The translations under genes were made by a program, and so were the position numbers. Of a stretch of DNA of 64,000 nt, positions 38,769 to 46,590 are shown in pieces. The notes beneath the pieces were generated by a model. The model made no database searches. It saw only the letters and a list, made by a program, of their open reading frames with translations, and was not told where the DNA came from. Origin of the DNA: Zoogloea oleivorans (GTDB lineage: Bacteria > Pseudomonadota > Gammaproteobacteria > Burkholderiales > Rhodocyclaceae); contig JAOAUC010000003.1 in the NCBI GenBank assembly GCA_030157785.1, positions 28,582 through 92,581 of the forward strand, given 5' to 3'. Position 1 is the first letter of the stretch, and the number at the start of each line of letters is the position of its first letter.

Positions 38769-40109
38769 ATGGACCGTGGAAATATCGACCGGCTGCTCTC
38801 GGGCAGGCCGGCAGGGAAGCGTATTGCCGTCGTCGGTGCCGGCATCGCCGGGCTGGCCAGCGCATGGCTGCTGAGCGACGAACACGATGTCGTCCTCTTC
38901 GAGGCTGCCGATTACCCGGGCGGTCACACCAATACGGTGGATATCGACGTGGAGGGCAAGGTGTTTCCGGTAGACACGGGCTTCCTCGTCTTCAACCGCG
39001 ACACCTATCCCAATCTGTGCGCGCTGTTCGGTGTGCTCGGCGTGGAGACAGTCGAAAGCGAGATGTCCTTTGGCGTCAGCCTGAGCGAGCCCGACCTGGA
39101 GTGGGCCGGCAGCGATCTGGGCAGCCTCTTTGCCCAGCGCGCCAACCTGGCCCGGCCGGCCTTCTGGGGCATGCTTGGCGACATCCGGCGCTTCAACCGC
39201 GAAACCACACGCATGGCGCAGAGCGGCAACATTCCGGATCTGGCCCTGGGCGATTATCTGGCCACCCACGGCTACGGCCAGGCTTTCCGCGACTGGTACC
39301 TGATTCCGATGGCGGCGGCCATCTGGAGCTGCCCGACGCGCACGATGATGGCGTACCCGCTGGCCACCTTCGTGCGTTTCTGCCACAACCACGGGTTGCT
39401 GAAGATCCTTAACCGGCCCCAGTGGTACACCGTCAAAAATGGCGCCCGCACTTATGTGCGCAAGCTAATTGCCGGCATCGGCGATGTACGGCGTTCAACG
39501 CCGGTAATCGGCGTGGTGCGCGATGGCGCTGCCGGCGTGCAGGTGGAAACCCGCCAGGGTATCGAGCACTTCGACGAGATCGTCTTTGCCTGCCATCCTG
39601 ATCAAACCCTGCGCATTCTTGGCTGTGATGCCACCGACGACGAGCGGGCCGTGCTCGGCGCCGTCAAATACCAAGACAACGAAGCCTGGCTGCATACCGA
39701 CACACGCCTGCTGCCGCGCCGCAGCAAGGTCTGGTCGGCGTGGAATTATCTGGCCGGCCGGGGCGCACCGGGCGAGATGCCGGTATCCGTCTCCTATCTG
39801 CTCAACCGTCTCCAGCCGCTGCCCGTGACAAAGCCGGTGGTGCTGTCCCTGAACCCGCTGGCCGAGCCGGCCGCGGGCACTGTGCTGGGCCATTTCACCT
39901 ACGCCCACCCGGTCTTCGATCAGGCCGCCATCGACGCCCAGGCCCGCCTGCCGGCGCTGCAGGGCCGGCGCTGCAGCTGGTTTGCCGGCGCATGGACGGG
40001 CTACGGTTTTCATGAAGACGGGCTCAAGTCGGCACTGGTGGTGGCCAATGCTTTCGGCGTCAGTGCGCCCTGGCAGGGCGGGCTGCGCCGACAGGAGGCG
40101 GCGGCCTGA
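38769..40109 (+). CDS. FAD-dependent amine-oxidase-like desaturase (COG2907)
   Basis: 446-residue flavoprotein. Dinucleotide-binding RIAVVGAGIAGLASAWLLS at residues 18-36 and FEAADYPGGHTNTVD mark the protoporphyrinogen oxidase/phytoene desaturase superfamily; GAWTGYGFHEDGLKSAL near the C-terminus completes the FAD site. Proteins of this group accompany cyclopropane-fatty-acid-synthase-like genes. In Rhodobacter sphaeroides a similar pair in the singlet-oxygen (ChrR) regulon is linked to modified fatty acids, including furan fatty acids. It likely oxidises or desaturates an acyl chain. The stop and the next start overlap (TGATG). Confidence 0.88.
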   Translation: MDRGNIDRLLSGRPAGKRIAVVGAGIAGLASAWLLSDEHDVVLFEAADYPGGHTNTVDIDVEGKVFPVDTGFLVFNRDTYPNLCALFGVLGVETVESEMSFGVSLSEPDLEWAGSDLGSLFAQRANLARPAFWGMLGDIRRFNRETTRMAQSGNIPDLALGDYLATHGYGQAFRDWYLIPMAAAIWSCPTRTMMAYPLATFVRFCHNHGLLKILNRPQWYTVKNGARTYVRKLIAGIGDVRRSTPVIGVVRDGAAGVQVETRQGIEHFDEIVFACHPDQTLRILGCDATDDERAVLGAVKYQDNEAWLHTDTRLLPRRSKVWSAWNYLAGRGAPGEMPVSVSYLLNRLQPLPVTKPVVLSLNPLAEPAAGTVLGHFTYAHPVFDQAAIDAQARLPALQGRRCSWFAGAWTGYGFHEDGLKSALVVANAFGVSAPWQGGLRRQEAAA

Positions 40110-40882
40110 TGTCGGTGTCGCGCTTCGCCCCCAGCGTATGCATCGGTGCTGTGTTGCACGAGCGCACACGTCCGGCGCACAACCGCTTCACCTACCCGCT
40201 GGCAACGTTGCGCATCCCATTGTCGGCCTTGGGCGACCTGCGCGTGCCACTGCTCGGCATCGACCGCCCGAATGTTTTCGCGCTGCGCCGGCGCGATCAC
40301 GGACCGCGGGACGGCTCGCCGCTGCTGCCGTGGATACGCGGCCTGCTGGCGCAGTACGGGATGGCCGACGTGGATGGCGAGGTCGTGCTGCAGACCATGC
40401 CGCGGATGTTCGGCTTCCTGTTCAACCCGGTCAGCTTCTGGTTCTGCCACGACCGTAGTGGCGCGCTGCGCGCGGTGCTGGCCGAAGTGAGCAATACCTT
40501 CGGCGAACATCACAATTACCTGGTCGCCCACCCGGACCGGCGGCCGATTCTTGCCGGTGACGAACTCACTGCCTGCAAGGTCTTCCATGTCTCGCCCTTC
40601 TTCCCGGTGCGCGGTGAATACCGCTTCCGCTTCGCCCGGCAGGGCTCGGTGGTCAGCACCGCCATCGACTACTGGGAAGACGGGCGCTGCCAGCTTGCCA
40701 CCCATCTGTCCGGCCGCGAACAGCCGCTGACCGGCGCTGCCCTGCTGCACTGGCTGGCCCGCCTGCCGCTGATGACGCTGGGCGTTGTTGTCCGCATCCA
40801 CTGGCAGGCCCTGCGTCTGGCTGTCAAACGGGTGCCTTTTTTCCGCAAACCCCATCCGCCCACCGAGGAGATCTCGTCATGA
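40109..40882 (+). CDS. DUF1365 protein of the cfa-type cluster
   Basis: 257 residues, cytoplasmic or peripheral, no signal peptide. Conserved family features are HERTRPAHNRFTYP near the N-terminus, GFLFNPVSFWFCHD, EVSNTFGEHHNYL and the basic C-terminal helix region. DUF1365 (COG3496) nearly always occurs with an amine-oxidase-like and a Cfa-like gene, as here, and the trio overlaps (TGATG upstream, ATGA downstream). The biochemical role is not established; participation in membrane fatty-acid modification is inferred. Confidence 0.9.
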   Translation: MSVSRFAPSVCIGAVLHERTRPAHNRFTYPLATLRIPLSALGDLRVPLLGIDRPNVFALRRRDHGPRDGSPLLPWIRGLLAQYGMADVDGEVVLQTMPRMFGFLFNPVSFWFCHDRSGALRAVLAEVSNTFGEHHNYLVAHPDRRPILAGDELTACKVFHVSPFFPVRGEYRFRFARQGSVVSTAIDYWEDGRCQLATHLSGREQPLTGAALLHWLARLPLMTLGVVVRIHWQALRLAVKRVPFFRKPHPPTEEISS

Positions 40883-42108
40883 ACCGGCTCGACCAATCCT
40901 TAGTCAGCGGCATTCCCGTCCGGGCCGCCCGCCTGCAGCGCGGCACCAGGCTGGTCCTCGGGCTGCTCGACAGCCTCGAAGGCGGCGCCATCGAGGTGAC
41001 GCTGCCGGGCGGCCTGTCGCGTCGCGTCGGGCATGGCCCCTGCGTGGCCCACCTGAGCACCGATGACGAGAGCGTTTTTGACGAAATCCTTGCCAAAGGT
41101 GACATCGGCTTTGCCGAAACCTGGATGTCCGGCGGCTGGCATACCAATGACCTGCCGGCGCTGCTGACCCTGCTGGCGAAGAACCGCGATGCCCTGCGCC
41201 GGGCCATCCACGGCCGCGCCTGGCGCCTCATCGGCCACCGCCTGACCCACCTGCTGCGGGCCAACACCCGTGCCGGCTCGAAGCGCAACATCGAGGCCCA
41301 TTACGACCTCGGCAACGATTTCTACCGCCTGTGGCTCGACCCGTCGATGACTTACTCCAGTGCCCTGCAGCTCGGGCCGGACGACAGCCTGGAGGCCGCA
41401 CAAGGCCGCAAATACCGCCGCATTCTGCAGCAGATCGATGCTCAGCCGGGCCAGCTGATTCTCGAGATCGGCTGCGGCTGGGGCGGCTTTGCCGAGATGG
41501 CGACGCAGGAGTTCGGCTGCCGCGTGCTCGGCCTGACCCTGTCGAAGGAGCAACTGGCGTGGGCGCGGGAGCGGGCCGAGCGGGGCGGCTGGGCCGACAA
41601 GGCCAACTTCGAACTGTGCGATTACCGGGACGTACGCGGCAGCTACGACCACATCGTTTCCATCGAGATGCTCGAAGCGGTGGGCGAGGGCTTCTGGCCG
41701 GGCTACTTTGCCCAGTTGAAGGCACGCCTGAAGCCTGGCGGCAGTGCGCTGGTCCAGAGCATCACCATCGCCGACGAACTCTTTGCGTCCTATCGCAAGG
41801 GCACCGATTTCATTCAGCGTTACGTGTTTCCCGGCGGCATGCTGCCGAGCCCGGCGGTGGTGCACAAGAAGGCCGGCAAGGTCGGGTTGGCGGTGGCGGA
41901 CGACATCGCCTTCGGCCTTGATTACGCCGAAACCCTGGTGCGCTGGCGGCAGGGTTTTGAGGCGGCGCTGCCGCAGGTAAAGGCGCTGGGTTACGACGAG
42001 CGCTTCGTGCTCTTGTGGCGCTTCTACCTGGCCTATTGCGAGGCCGGCTTCCGGGCCGGCAGCGTGGATGTGCATCAGTTCCACTTCCGCCATGCCGACT
42101 CCGTCTGA
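40879..42108 (+). CDS. cfa: cyclopropane-fatty-acyl-phospholipid synthase family methyltransferase
   Basis: 409 residues. An N-terminal lipid-binding region is followed by an SAM methyltransferase domain: NIEAHYDLGNDFYRLWLDPSMTYSSAL, LEIGCGWGGFAE (SAM loop), LTLSKEQLAWARER, SIEMLEAVGE (catalytic Glu region) and FIQRYVFPGGMLPS. True Cfa adds a methylene to unsaturated acyl chains of phospholipids. With the adjacent flavoprotein and DUF1365, this copy may instead make a methylated or furan-type fatty acid, as shown for related proteins in Rhodobacter; sequence alone does not settle the product. It is coupled to both neighbours by overlaps. Confidence 0.92.
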   Translation: MNRLDQSLVSGIPVRAARLQRGTRLVLGLLDSLEGGAIEVTLPGGLSRRVGHGPCVAHLSTDDESVFDEILAKGDIGFAETWMSGGWHTNDLPALLTLLAKNRDALRRAIHGRAWRLIGHRLTHLLRANTRAGSKRNIEAHYDLGNDFYRLWLDPSMTYSSALQLGPDDSLEAAQGRKYRRILQQIDAQPGQLILEIGCGWGGFAEMATQEFGCRVLGLTLSKEQLAWARERAERGGWADKANFELCDYRDVRGSYDHIVSIEMLEAVGEGFWPGYFAQLKARLKPGGSALVQSITIADELFASYRKGTDFIQRYVFPGGMLPSPAVVHKKAGKVGLAVADDIAFGLDYAETLVRWRQGFEAALPQVKALGYDERFVLLWRFYLAYCEAGFRAGSVDVHQFHFRHADSV

Positions 42109-42643
42109 ACTGGGCGGGCGCCTGGCGCGGGCCCTGGTGCTGGCCGCGGCGCTGCTGGCGGCCTGGCCGGCGACGGCGGCCCTGCCGGACCCGGTCAGGG
42201 CCCTGGCGCCCGGCTGGCAGGCGCTGGGCACCGGCGAGGCGCGCTTCATCGGCCTGCACCTGTACGACGCAACCTTGTGGGTGGCGGGGCAGGGCTACCG
42301 GGAGGATGCGCCTTTCGCACTGGCCCTGACCTATTCCCGAGGTTTTTCCCGCGCGCTGCTGGTGTCCACCAGCCTCGACGAAATGCGCCGTCTGGGCGGT
42401 GCCGACGAGGCTCGCCTGGCGCGCTGGAAGCTCTCGCTGGAGCAGGTATTCCCCGACGTGGCGGCGGGTGAAACCATCGTCGGCGTGCACATGCCGGGGC
42501 GCGGCGCGATCTTCTATCACCAGGGACGCTTGTCCGGCGAGGTGGCCGATCCGGCCTTCGCCCGGGCTTTCTTTGCCATCTGGCTGGATAGCCGTACCCG
42601 CGTGCCGGCCCTGCGCGCGCGCTTGCTCGGGCAGGCTTCATGA
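42092..42643 (+). CDS. exported chalcone-isomerase-like protein
   Basis: 183 residues. It starts at MPTPSE inside the end of the Cfa gene (17-nt overlap). Signal peptide with cleavage near AATAALPDP. The mature part has the bacterial chalcone isomerase-like (CHI/FAP-type) pattern: FIGLHLYDATLWV, ALALTYSRGFSRALLVSTSLDEMRRLG, and GRGAIFYHQGRLSGEVADPAFARAFFAIWLD. The fold binds fatty acids in other members; no flavonoid chemistry is expected. Inferred role: periplasmic carrier or modifier of fatty acids produced by the neighbours. Confidence 0.85.
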   Translation: MPTPSELGGRLARALVLAAALLAAWPATAALPDPVRALAPGWQALGTGEARFIGLHLYDATLWVAGQGYREDAPFALALTYSRGFSRALLVSTSLDEMRRLGGADEARLARWKLSLEQVFPDVAAGETIVGVHMPGRGAIFYHQGRLSGEVADPAFARAFFAIWLDSRTRVPALRARLLGQAS

Positions 42644-43902
42644 GTTCAACGGCGGCGCTGCCGACGGCCGGCGTGCTGCGCTACGGTGTGCTCGGCCTGC
42701 CGCTGGCCTTTGCGGCGCTGCCCATCTACGTGCATGTGCCGGCCCTGTATGCCAACGAACTTGGCCTGAGCCTGTCGCTGGTGGGGGCCATCCTGCTGGC
42801 GACGCGTATCGCCGACGCCATCGCCGACCCCTTGATCGGCTGGGCGTCGGACCGTTTCCTTACCCGCCGCCGGCTGATTGCCCTGGCCCTGCCGGTTCTG
42901 GCCGTCGGGCTCGTCGGTTTGCTGGCACCGCCGGCCAGTGCCGGAGGCGGGTGGCTGGCGGCGCTGCTGGTGTTGGTGTCCTTTGCCTATTCAGTGGCGA
43001 CCATCAACTACGCAGCCTGGGGCGCCGAGCTGGGCCATGACGCCGACAGCCGTACCCGCCTGGTGGCCAGCCGCGAGGGTTTCGGCTTGCTCGGGGTGGT
43101 GCTGGCCGCGGCGCTGCCGGCCGTGCTGGCGGCTGAAATGAGCACAGGCCTTGGTCGGGTTGGCTGGCTGTTCGTGCCGCTGGTGGCGATGGCAGCCCTG
43201 TTGAGCCTGGTCGGGGTGCCGGCCGGATTGCGTCGGGCTGCCGGTTCGGAACTGCCCTGGCCGGCCCTGCGTGGTGCGCTGCGTGACCGGGGTTTTGCGG
43301 CGCTGCTGGGCGTTTTTGCGCTGAACGGCATCGCTGCGGCGATACCCGCCTCCACGGTGCTGTTTTTTGTCGCGGATGTGGTTCGGCGCAGCGATCTGTC
43401 CGGGGCTTTTCTGGGCGTCTATTTCCTCGCTGGCGCGGCTGGCCTGCCCCTGTGGGTGATGCTGGCACGGCGCATCGGCAAGCTGAAGGCGTGGCTGACC
43501 GGCATGGGGCTGGCGGTGGCGGTGTTTGCCTGGGCCGGCTTCATCGGGCCCGGCGATGCGCTGGCCTTCGGGGCGATCTGCGTGCTGTCCGGGCTGGCTC
43601 TGGGGGCCGATCTGGCCCTGCCGCCGGCGCTCCTTGCCGACCTGCTGGCGAAGAACGCAGGGCCGGGCACCGGAGCCTGCTTTGGCTGGTGGACCTTTGT
43701 CACCAAGGCCAATCTGGCACTGGCGGCGGGGTTGTCCCTGCCGCTGCTGGGCTGGCTTGGCTATGCGCCGGGCTCCCGTGAAGCGGGCGCGCTGGCGGGC
43801 CTGTCGGCGGTGTATGCGCTGTTGCCGCTCATCTTGAAGTTGTTTGCCGCTGCGGCCCTGTGGGCTTTGCGGGGGCGGATCGAAACGGAGGTATCACCAT
43901 GA
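42640..43902 (+). CDS. GPH/MFS-family transporter
   Basis: 420 residues with about 12 membrane helices, of the glycoside-pentoside-hexuronide cation symporter type (MFS_2). RIADAIADPLIGWASDRF between helices 2 and 3 is the family signature, repeated in spirit as GVYFLAGAAGLPLWVMLARRIG. Sugar-transporter homology does not mean sugar transport: the gene lies among lipid genes and a comparable symporter gene is in the Rhodobacter ChrR-controlled cluster. It may move a lipid or lipid precursor across the inner membrane. Overlaps of 4 nt at both ends. Confidence 0.88.
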   Translation: MSSTAALPTAGVLRYGVLGLPLAFAALPIYVHVPALYANELGLSLSLVGAILLATRIADAIADPLIGWASDRFLTRRRLIALALPVLAVGLVGLLAPPASAGGGWLAALLVLVSFAYSVATINYAAWGAELGHDADSRTRLVASREGFGLLGVVLAAALPAVLAAEMSTGLGRVGWLFVPLVAMAALLSLVGVPAGLRRAAGSELPWPALRGALRDRGFAALLGVFALNGIAAAIPASTVLFFVADVVRRSDLSGAFLGVYFLAGAAGLPLWVMLARRIGKLKAWLTGMGLAVAVFAWAGFIGPGDALAFGAICVLSGLALGADLALPPALLADLLAKNAGPGTGACFGWWTFVTKANLALAAGLSLPLLGWLGYAPGSREAGALAGLSAVYALLPLILKLFAAAALWALRGRIETEVSP

Positions 43903-44426
43903 GCAAGATTGCAGCCCTTATGGCCGGTTTGCTGACCCTGACCGGTTGTGCATCGGTGGAGGTGTCGGACTATGCCGCCGAGAAACCCGAGCTCGACCTG
44001 AGCCGCTACTTCAACGGCACCCTCGACGCCGACGGCATGTTCCAGGATCGTTCCGGCAAGGTCGTGAAGCGCTTTCACGTAGTCATCGAGGCTAGCTGGA
44101 AGGGACCGGTGGGCACGCTGGACGAACGTTTCACGTATTCGGACGGCAGTACCCAGCGTCGGGTCTGGACCGTGACGAAGCTCGATGCCAACCGCTACAG
44201 CGGCCGCGCCGACGACGTGGTGGGCGAGGCCAGCGGCGAAGCGCGCGGCAATGCACTACGCTGGAAGTATGTGATGGCCTTGCCGGTGGACGGCAAGGTG
44301 TACAACGTGGACTTCGACGACTGGATGTTCCTGATGGACGACCGGGTGATGCTCAACCGTTCGGTGATGAGCAAGTTCGGCTTCCACCTCGGCGAAGTCA
44401 CCCTGAGCTTTCGCAAGCGAGAGTGA
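43899..44426 (+). CDS. DUF3833 lipoprotein
   Basis: 175 residues. Lipoprotein signal: LLTLTGCAS with Cys18 as lipidation site. The mature domain has YFNGTLDADGMFQDRSGKVVKRF, the DERFTYSDGSTQRRVWT stretch and LNRSVMSKFGFHLGEVTLSF, characteristic of DUF3833. It is probably anchored in the outer membrane facing the periplasm, with a beta-barrel-like lipid-binding fold suspected. GGAGG lies upstream. It belongs to the conserved set with amine oxidase, DUF1365 and Cfa genes. Function unknown. Confidence 0.9.
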   Translation: MSKIAALMAGLLTLTGCASVEVSDYAAEKPELDLSRYFNGTLDADGMFQDRSGKVVKRFHVVIEASWKGPVGTLDERFTYSDGSTQRRVWTVTKLDANRYSGRADDVVGEASGEARGNALRWKYVMALPVDGKVYNVDFDDWMFLMDDRVMLNRSVMSKFGFHLGEVTLSFRKRE

Positions 44427-44428
44427 GT

Positions 44429-45220
44429 ATGGGCATGGGCTGGTTCGACTCCCTGAATACCCCGATCACCGACTGGCAAGGCCGGCGGGTGTGGATCGTT
44501 GGTGCGTCCAGCGGCATCGGCGCTGCACTGGCCGTCGAGCTTGACGCGCGGGGTGCCCGGCTGGCCCTGTCGTCGCGCAATGCGGCGGCCCTGCGGGATC
44601 TGGCGGCGACCTTCCGGGACGCCATCGTGCTGCCCCTCGACGTGACCGACGCAGGCGCCTTCACGCCGGCCATGATGCAGATTCTCGATGCCTGGGGCGG
44701 GCTCGACCTGATCGTCCTCAATGCCGGCACCTACACGCCCTTGCGTGCCTGGGACCTGACCACCGACACCGCCCGCCAGACGGTGCATACCAATCTGCTC
44801 GGGGTGATGGACGGGGTGGCCGCGGTGGTGCCCCAGCTGATCCTGCAGGGGCACGGGGCGATTGCCATCGTCGGCAGCGTGGCCGGCTACCGGGGTCTGC
44901 CCAAGGCGCTGGCCTACGGGCCGAGCAAGGCGGCGCTGATCAATTTTGCCGAAACCCTGTACCTCGACCTGGCGCCGAAGGGCGTGTCGGTCTTCATCAT
45001 CAACCCGGGCTTCGTCGCCACCGCCCTTACCGCCCAGAACGATTTCGAGATGCCGGCGCTGATCTCCGCCGAGAACGCCGCCGCGCGGATCATCCGCGGC
45101 TTTGCCGGGGGTGGTTTCGAGATCCATTTTCCGCAGCGTTTCACGCGCGTCCTCAAGCTGCTGCGGCTCTTGCCGGACCGGGTGTACTTCAAGCTGATCG
45201 CCCGGGGTACCGGCCTGTGA
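44429..45220 (+). CDS. short-chain dehydrogenase/reductase
   Basis: About 263 residues. Rossmann cofactor motif GASSGIGAAL, NAG in VLNAGTY, and the catalytic triad Ser (VGSVAG), Tyr and Lys (YGPSKA). Standard SDR length. The starting ATG is at 44429; a GTG at 44423 overlapping the previous stop (GTGA) is equally possible. It is probably an acyl-chain or ketone reductase working with the lipid-modifying neighbours; cofactor preference cannot be fixed, though the Ser-Arg (SSRN) after beta-2 suggests NADP(H). Confidence 0.88.
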   Translation: MGMGWFDSLNTPITDWQGRRVWIVGASSGIGAALAVELDARGARLALSSRNAAALRDLAATFRDAIVLPLDVTDAGAFTPAMMQILDAWGGLDLIVLNAGTYTPLRAWDLTTDTARQTVHTNLLGVMDGVAAVVPQLILQGHGAIAIVGSVAGYRGLPKALAYGPSKAALINFAETLYLDLAPKGVSVFIINPGFVATALTAQNDFEMPALISAENAAARIIRGFAGGGFEIHFPQRFTRVLKLLRLLPDRVYFKLIARGTGL

Positions 45221-45672
45221 GCGGCGCGCAGCATGCTGCCGGGCTGGCGCGGGTGGTCGACTTCTACGAAACCCTGTCGCCGCAAAGCCTGGCCCGCATC
45301 GGCGAGGTGTATGCCCCCGATGCCCGCTTCAAGGACCCTTTCAACGAAGTGGAGGGCCTGGCGGCCATCGAAAACGTTTTCCGTCACATGTACCGGCAGG
45401 TGCATGAGCCACGCTTCAGCGTGATTTCATCCATGAGTGCCGGCGCCGAGGCCTGGCTGGCGTGGGAGTTCCGCTTTCGGTTTCGCGGCTGGCGGGAGGC
45501 GGAAGTGCAGCTCGTGCGCGGCGCCACCCACCTGCAGCTGGCACCGGACGGCCGGGTGAGCGCGCACCGGGACTACTGGGATACCGGCGAGGAATTGTTT
45601 GCCCGCCTGCCGCTGCTGGGTGGATTGATGCGTTTTCTGCGCCGCCGCTTGGGGGCTAACGTGACAAATTGA
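45217..45672 (+). CDS. NTF2-like (SnoaL-type) protein, last gene of the operon
   Basis: 151 residues, cone-shaped alpha+beta barrel family. Starts with a helix (ARVVDFYETLSPQSLARIGEVYAPDARFKDPFNEVEG) and has the WLAWEFRFRFRG and HRDYWDTGEELFARLPLLG strands. The family includes isomerases, cyclases and non-enzymatic ligand binders. The GTG start overlaps the SDR stop (GTGA). Members of this type end the same stress/lipid clusters in other proteobacteria. Specific function unknown. Confidence 0.85.
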   Translation: MSGAQHAAGLARVVDFYETLSPQSLARIGEVYAPDARFKDPFNEVEGLAAIENVFRHMYRQVHEPRFSVISSMSAGAEAWLAWEFRFRFRGWREAEVQLVRGATHLQLAPDGRVSAHRDYWDTGEELFARLPLLGGLMRFLRRRLGANVTN

Positions 45673-45791
45673 TTCATGGGGCCTCAATGTGATGATGTTT
45701 AACTTTGTCTTTTGTGGCAGCAACTAGAATCCGGCCGTGGGTTGAGCAGCGCTCGCCTGCCCACTGCCGTACGTCGCACAAGGAGACAAGC

Positions 45792-46025
45792 ATGACGATT
45801 CAAGCCCACGGAGATTTTGCCTTTCATTCCTACGCCATGCCGCGGCGCGGTGCCGAGCCCAAATGGGATGGCTGGTACGATCTGATGAAGAACGGCAGCC
45901 CCGTGCGTACTTTCGTCCGCGTTCCGTCCCGCGAAGGTTTTGACGATCCCGACCTGGCCTGCCTGGCTGCTGAAATCCTCGCCGAATGGGATATCGACGG
46001 CGGCCACGGCCTCGTGGCGCGCTGA
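45792..46025 (+). CDS. small uncharacterised protein
   Basis: 77 residues, acidic, soluble, no signal peptide. AGGAGA lies 5 nt before the ATG, so translation is well supported. Notable are EPKWDGWYDLMKNGSPVRTF and the tail AEILAEWDIDGGHG. I do not recognise the family. It is separated by about 120 nt from the upstream operon and probably has its own promoter. It converges with the next gene (1-nt gap). Confidence 0.75.
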   Translation: MTIQAHGDFAFHSYAMPRRGAEPKWDGWYDLMKNGSPVRTFVRVPSREGFDDPDLACLAAEILAEWDIDGGHGLVAR

Positions 46026-46026
46026 T

Positions 46027-46416
46027 TCATCGACAGTTCTCGCGGTTTTCCAGCAGCATCCTCAGGCGCTTCACCTCTTCGGCCAGCCGGCGATTTTCCT
46101 GAACGTGCCGCCCGCGCAGGCGGGTGAGCAGCCAGGCCAGCAGGCCCGGCTCGTCGGCTGACGTAATCCACGCCAGCTCGCAATCCCGTTCCGCCGTCAG
46201 GCGCGCCCAGCCCGTTTCCTCCACGCGCAGGCAGCTGCCCGCCTCGAGGCGCTGGCGCGTCACGTGCATTTCTTCTCCCAGCCAGCGGGGCGTGCTTTCT
46301 TGCCATACGCTCCCGTCTTGAACCAGGATCAGTGTGCCGGCAATGGCATGTTGTAGCCGCGTTTCGCCGGCCTTGAGGCGGAGGCGGGTTTCAGTGTTCC
46401 GGGTGGTGTTTTCCAT
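46027..46416 (-). CDS. uncharacterised protein resembling DUF2917
   Basis: 129 residues. The N-terminal 85 residues look like a small beta-fold (LRLKAGETRLQHAIAG, VQDGSVWQES, LEAGSCLRVEETGWARL, CELAW), similar to the DUF2917 pattern; the C-terminal 35 form a basic helix (LLTRLRGRHVQENRRLAEEVKRLRML), likely a coiled coil. Divergent from the MocR regulator, a pairing I associate with DUF2917 genes in betaproteobacteria. Assignment to DUF2917 is tentative. Confidence 0.65.
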   Translation of the reverse strand: MENTTRNTETRLRLKAGETRLQHAIAGTLILVQDGSVWQESTPRWLGEEMHVTRQRLEAGSCLRVEETGWARLTAERDCELAWITSADEPGLLAWLLTRLRGRHVQENRRLAEEVKRLRMLLENRENCR

Positions 46417-46493
46417 GCTGGCGGGCTCCGCGGTGACGATGGCTCCAGCCTAAGGCGCCGTCCGCCTGGGCAACAGGCACAGCGTCAGGCTTT

Positions 46494-46507
46494 CTGTATC
46501 GCTACAG
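46494..46507. promoter_or_regulatory. palindrome in the MocR divergent gap
   Basis: CTGTA-TCGC-TACAG, perfect 5-bp arms. The element TCTGTA recurs at 46548-46553 as a direct repeat 55 bp away. MocR proteins often bind direct repeats in such gaps, so this may be its operator. Confidence 0.35.
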
Positions 46508-46590
46508 CGCGGATTTTTGGTTGCTGATATGGTCTGCTTTGCGCCAATCTGTACCTGTGGCGATGGCCCGGCATTGGGGATCATGGCGCA

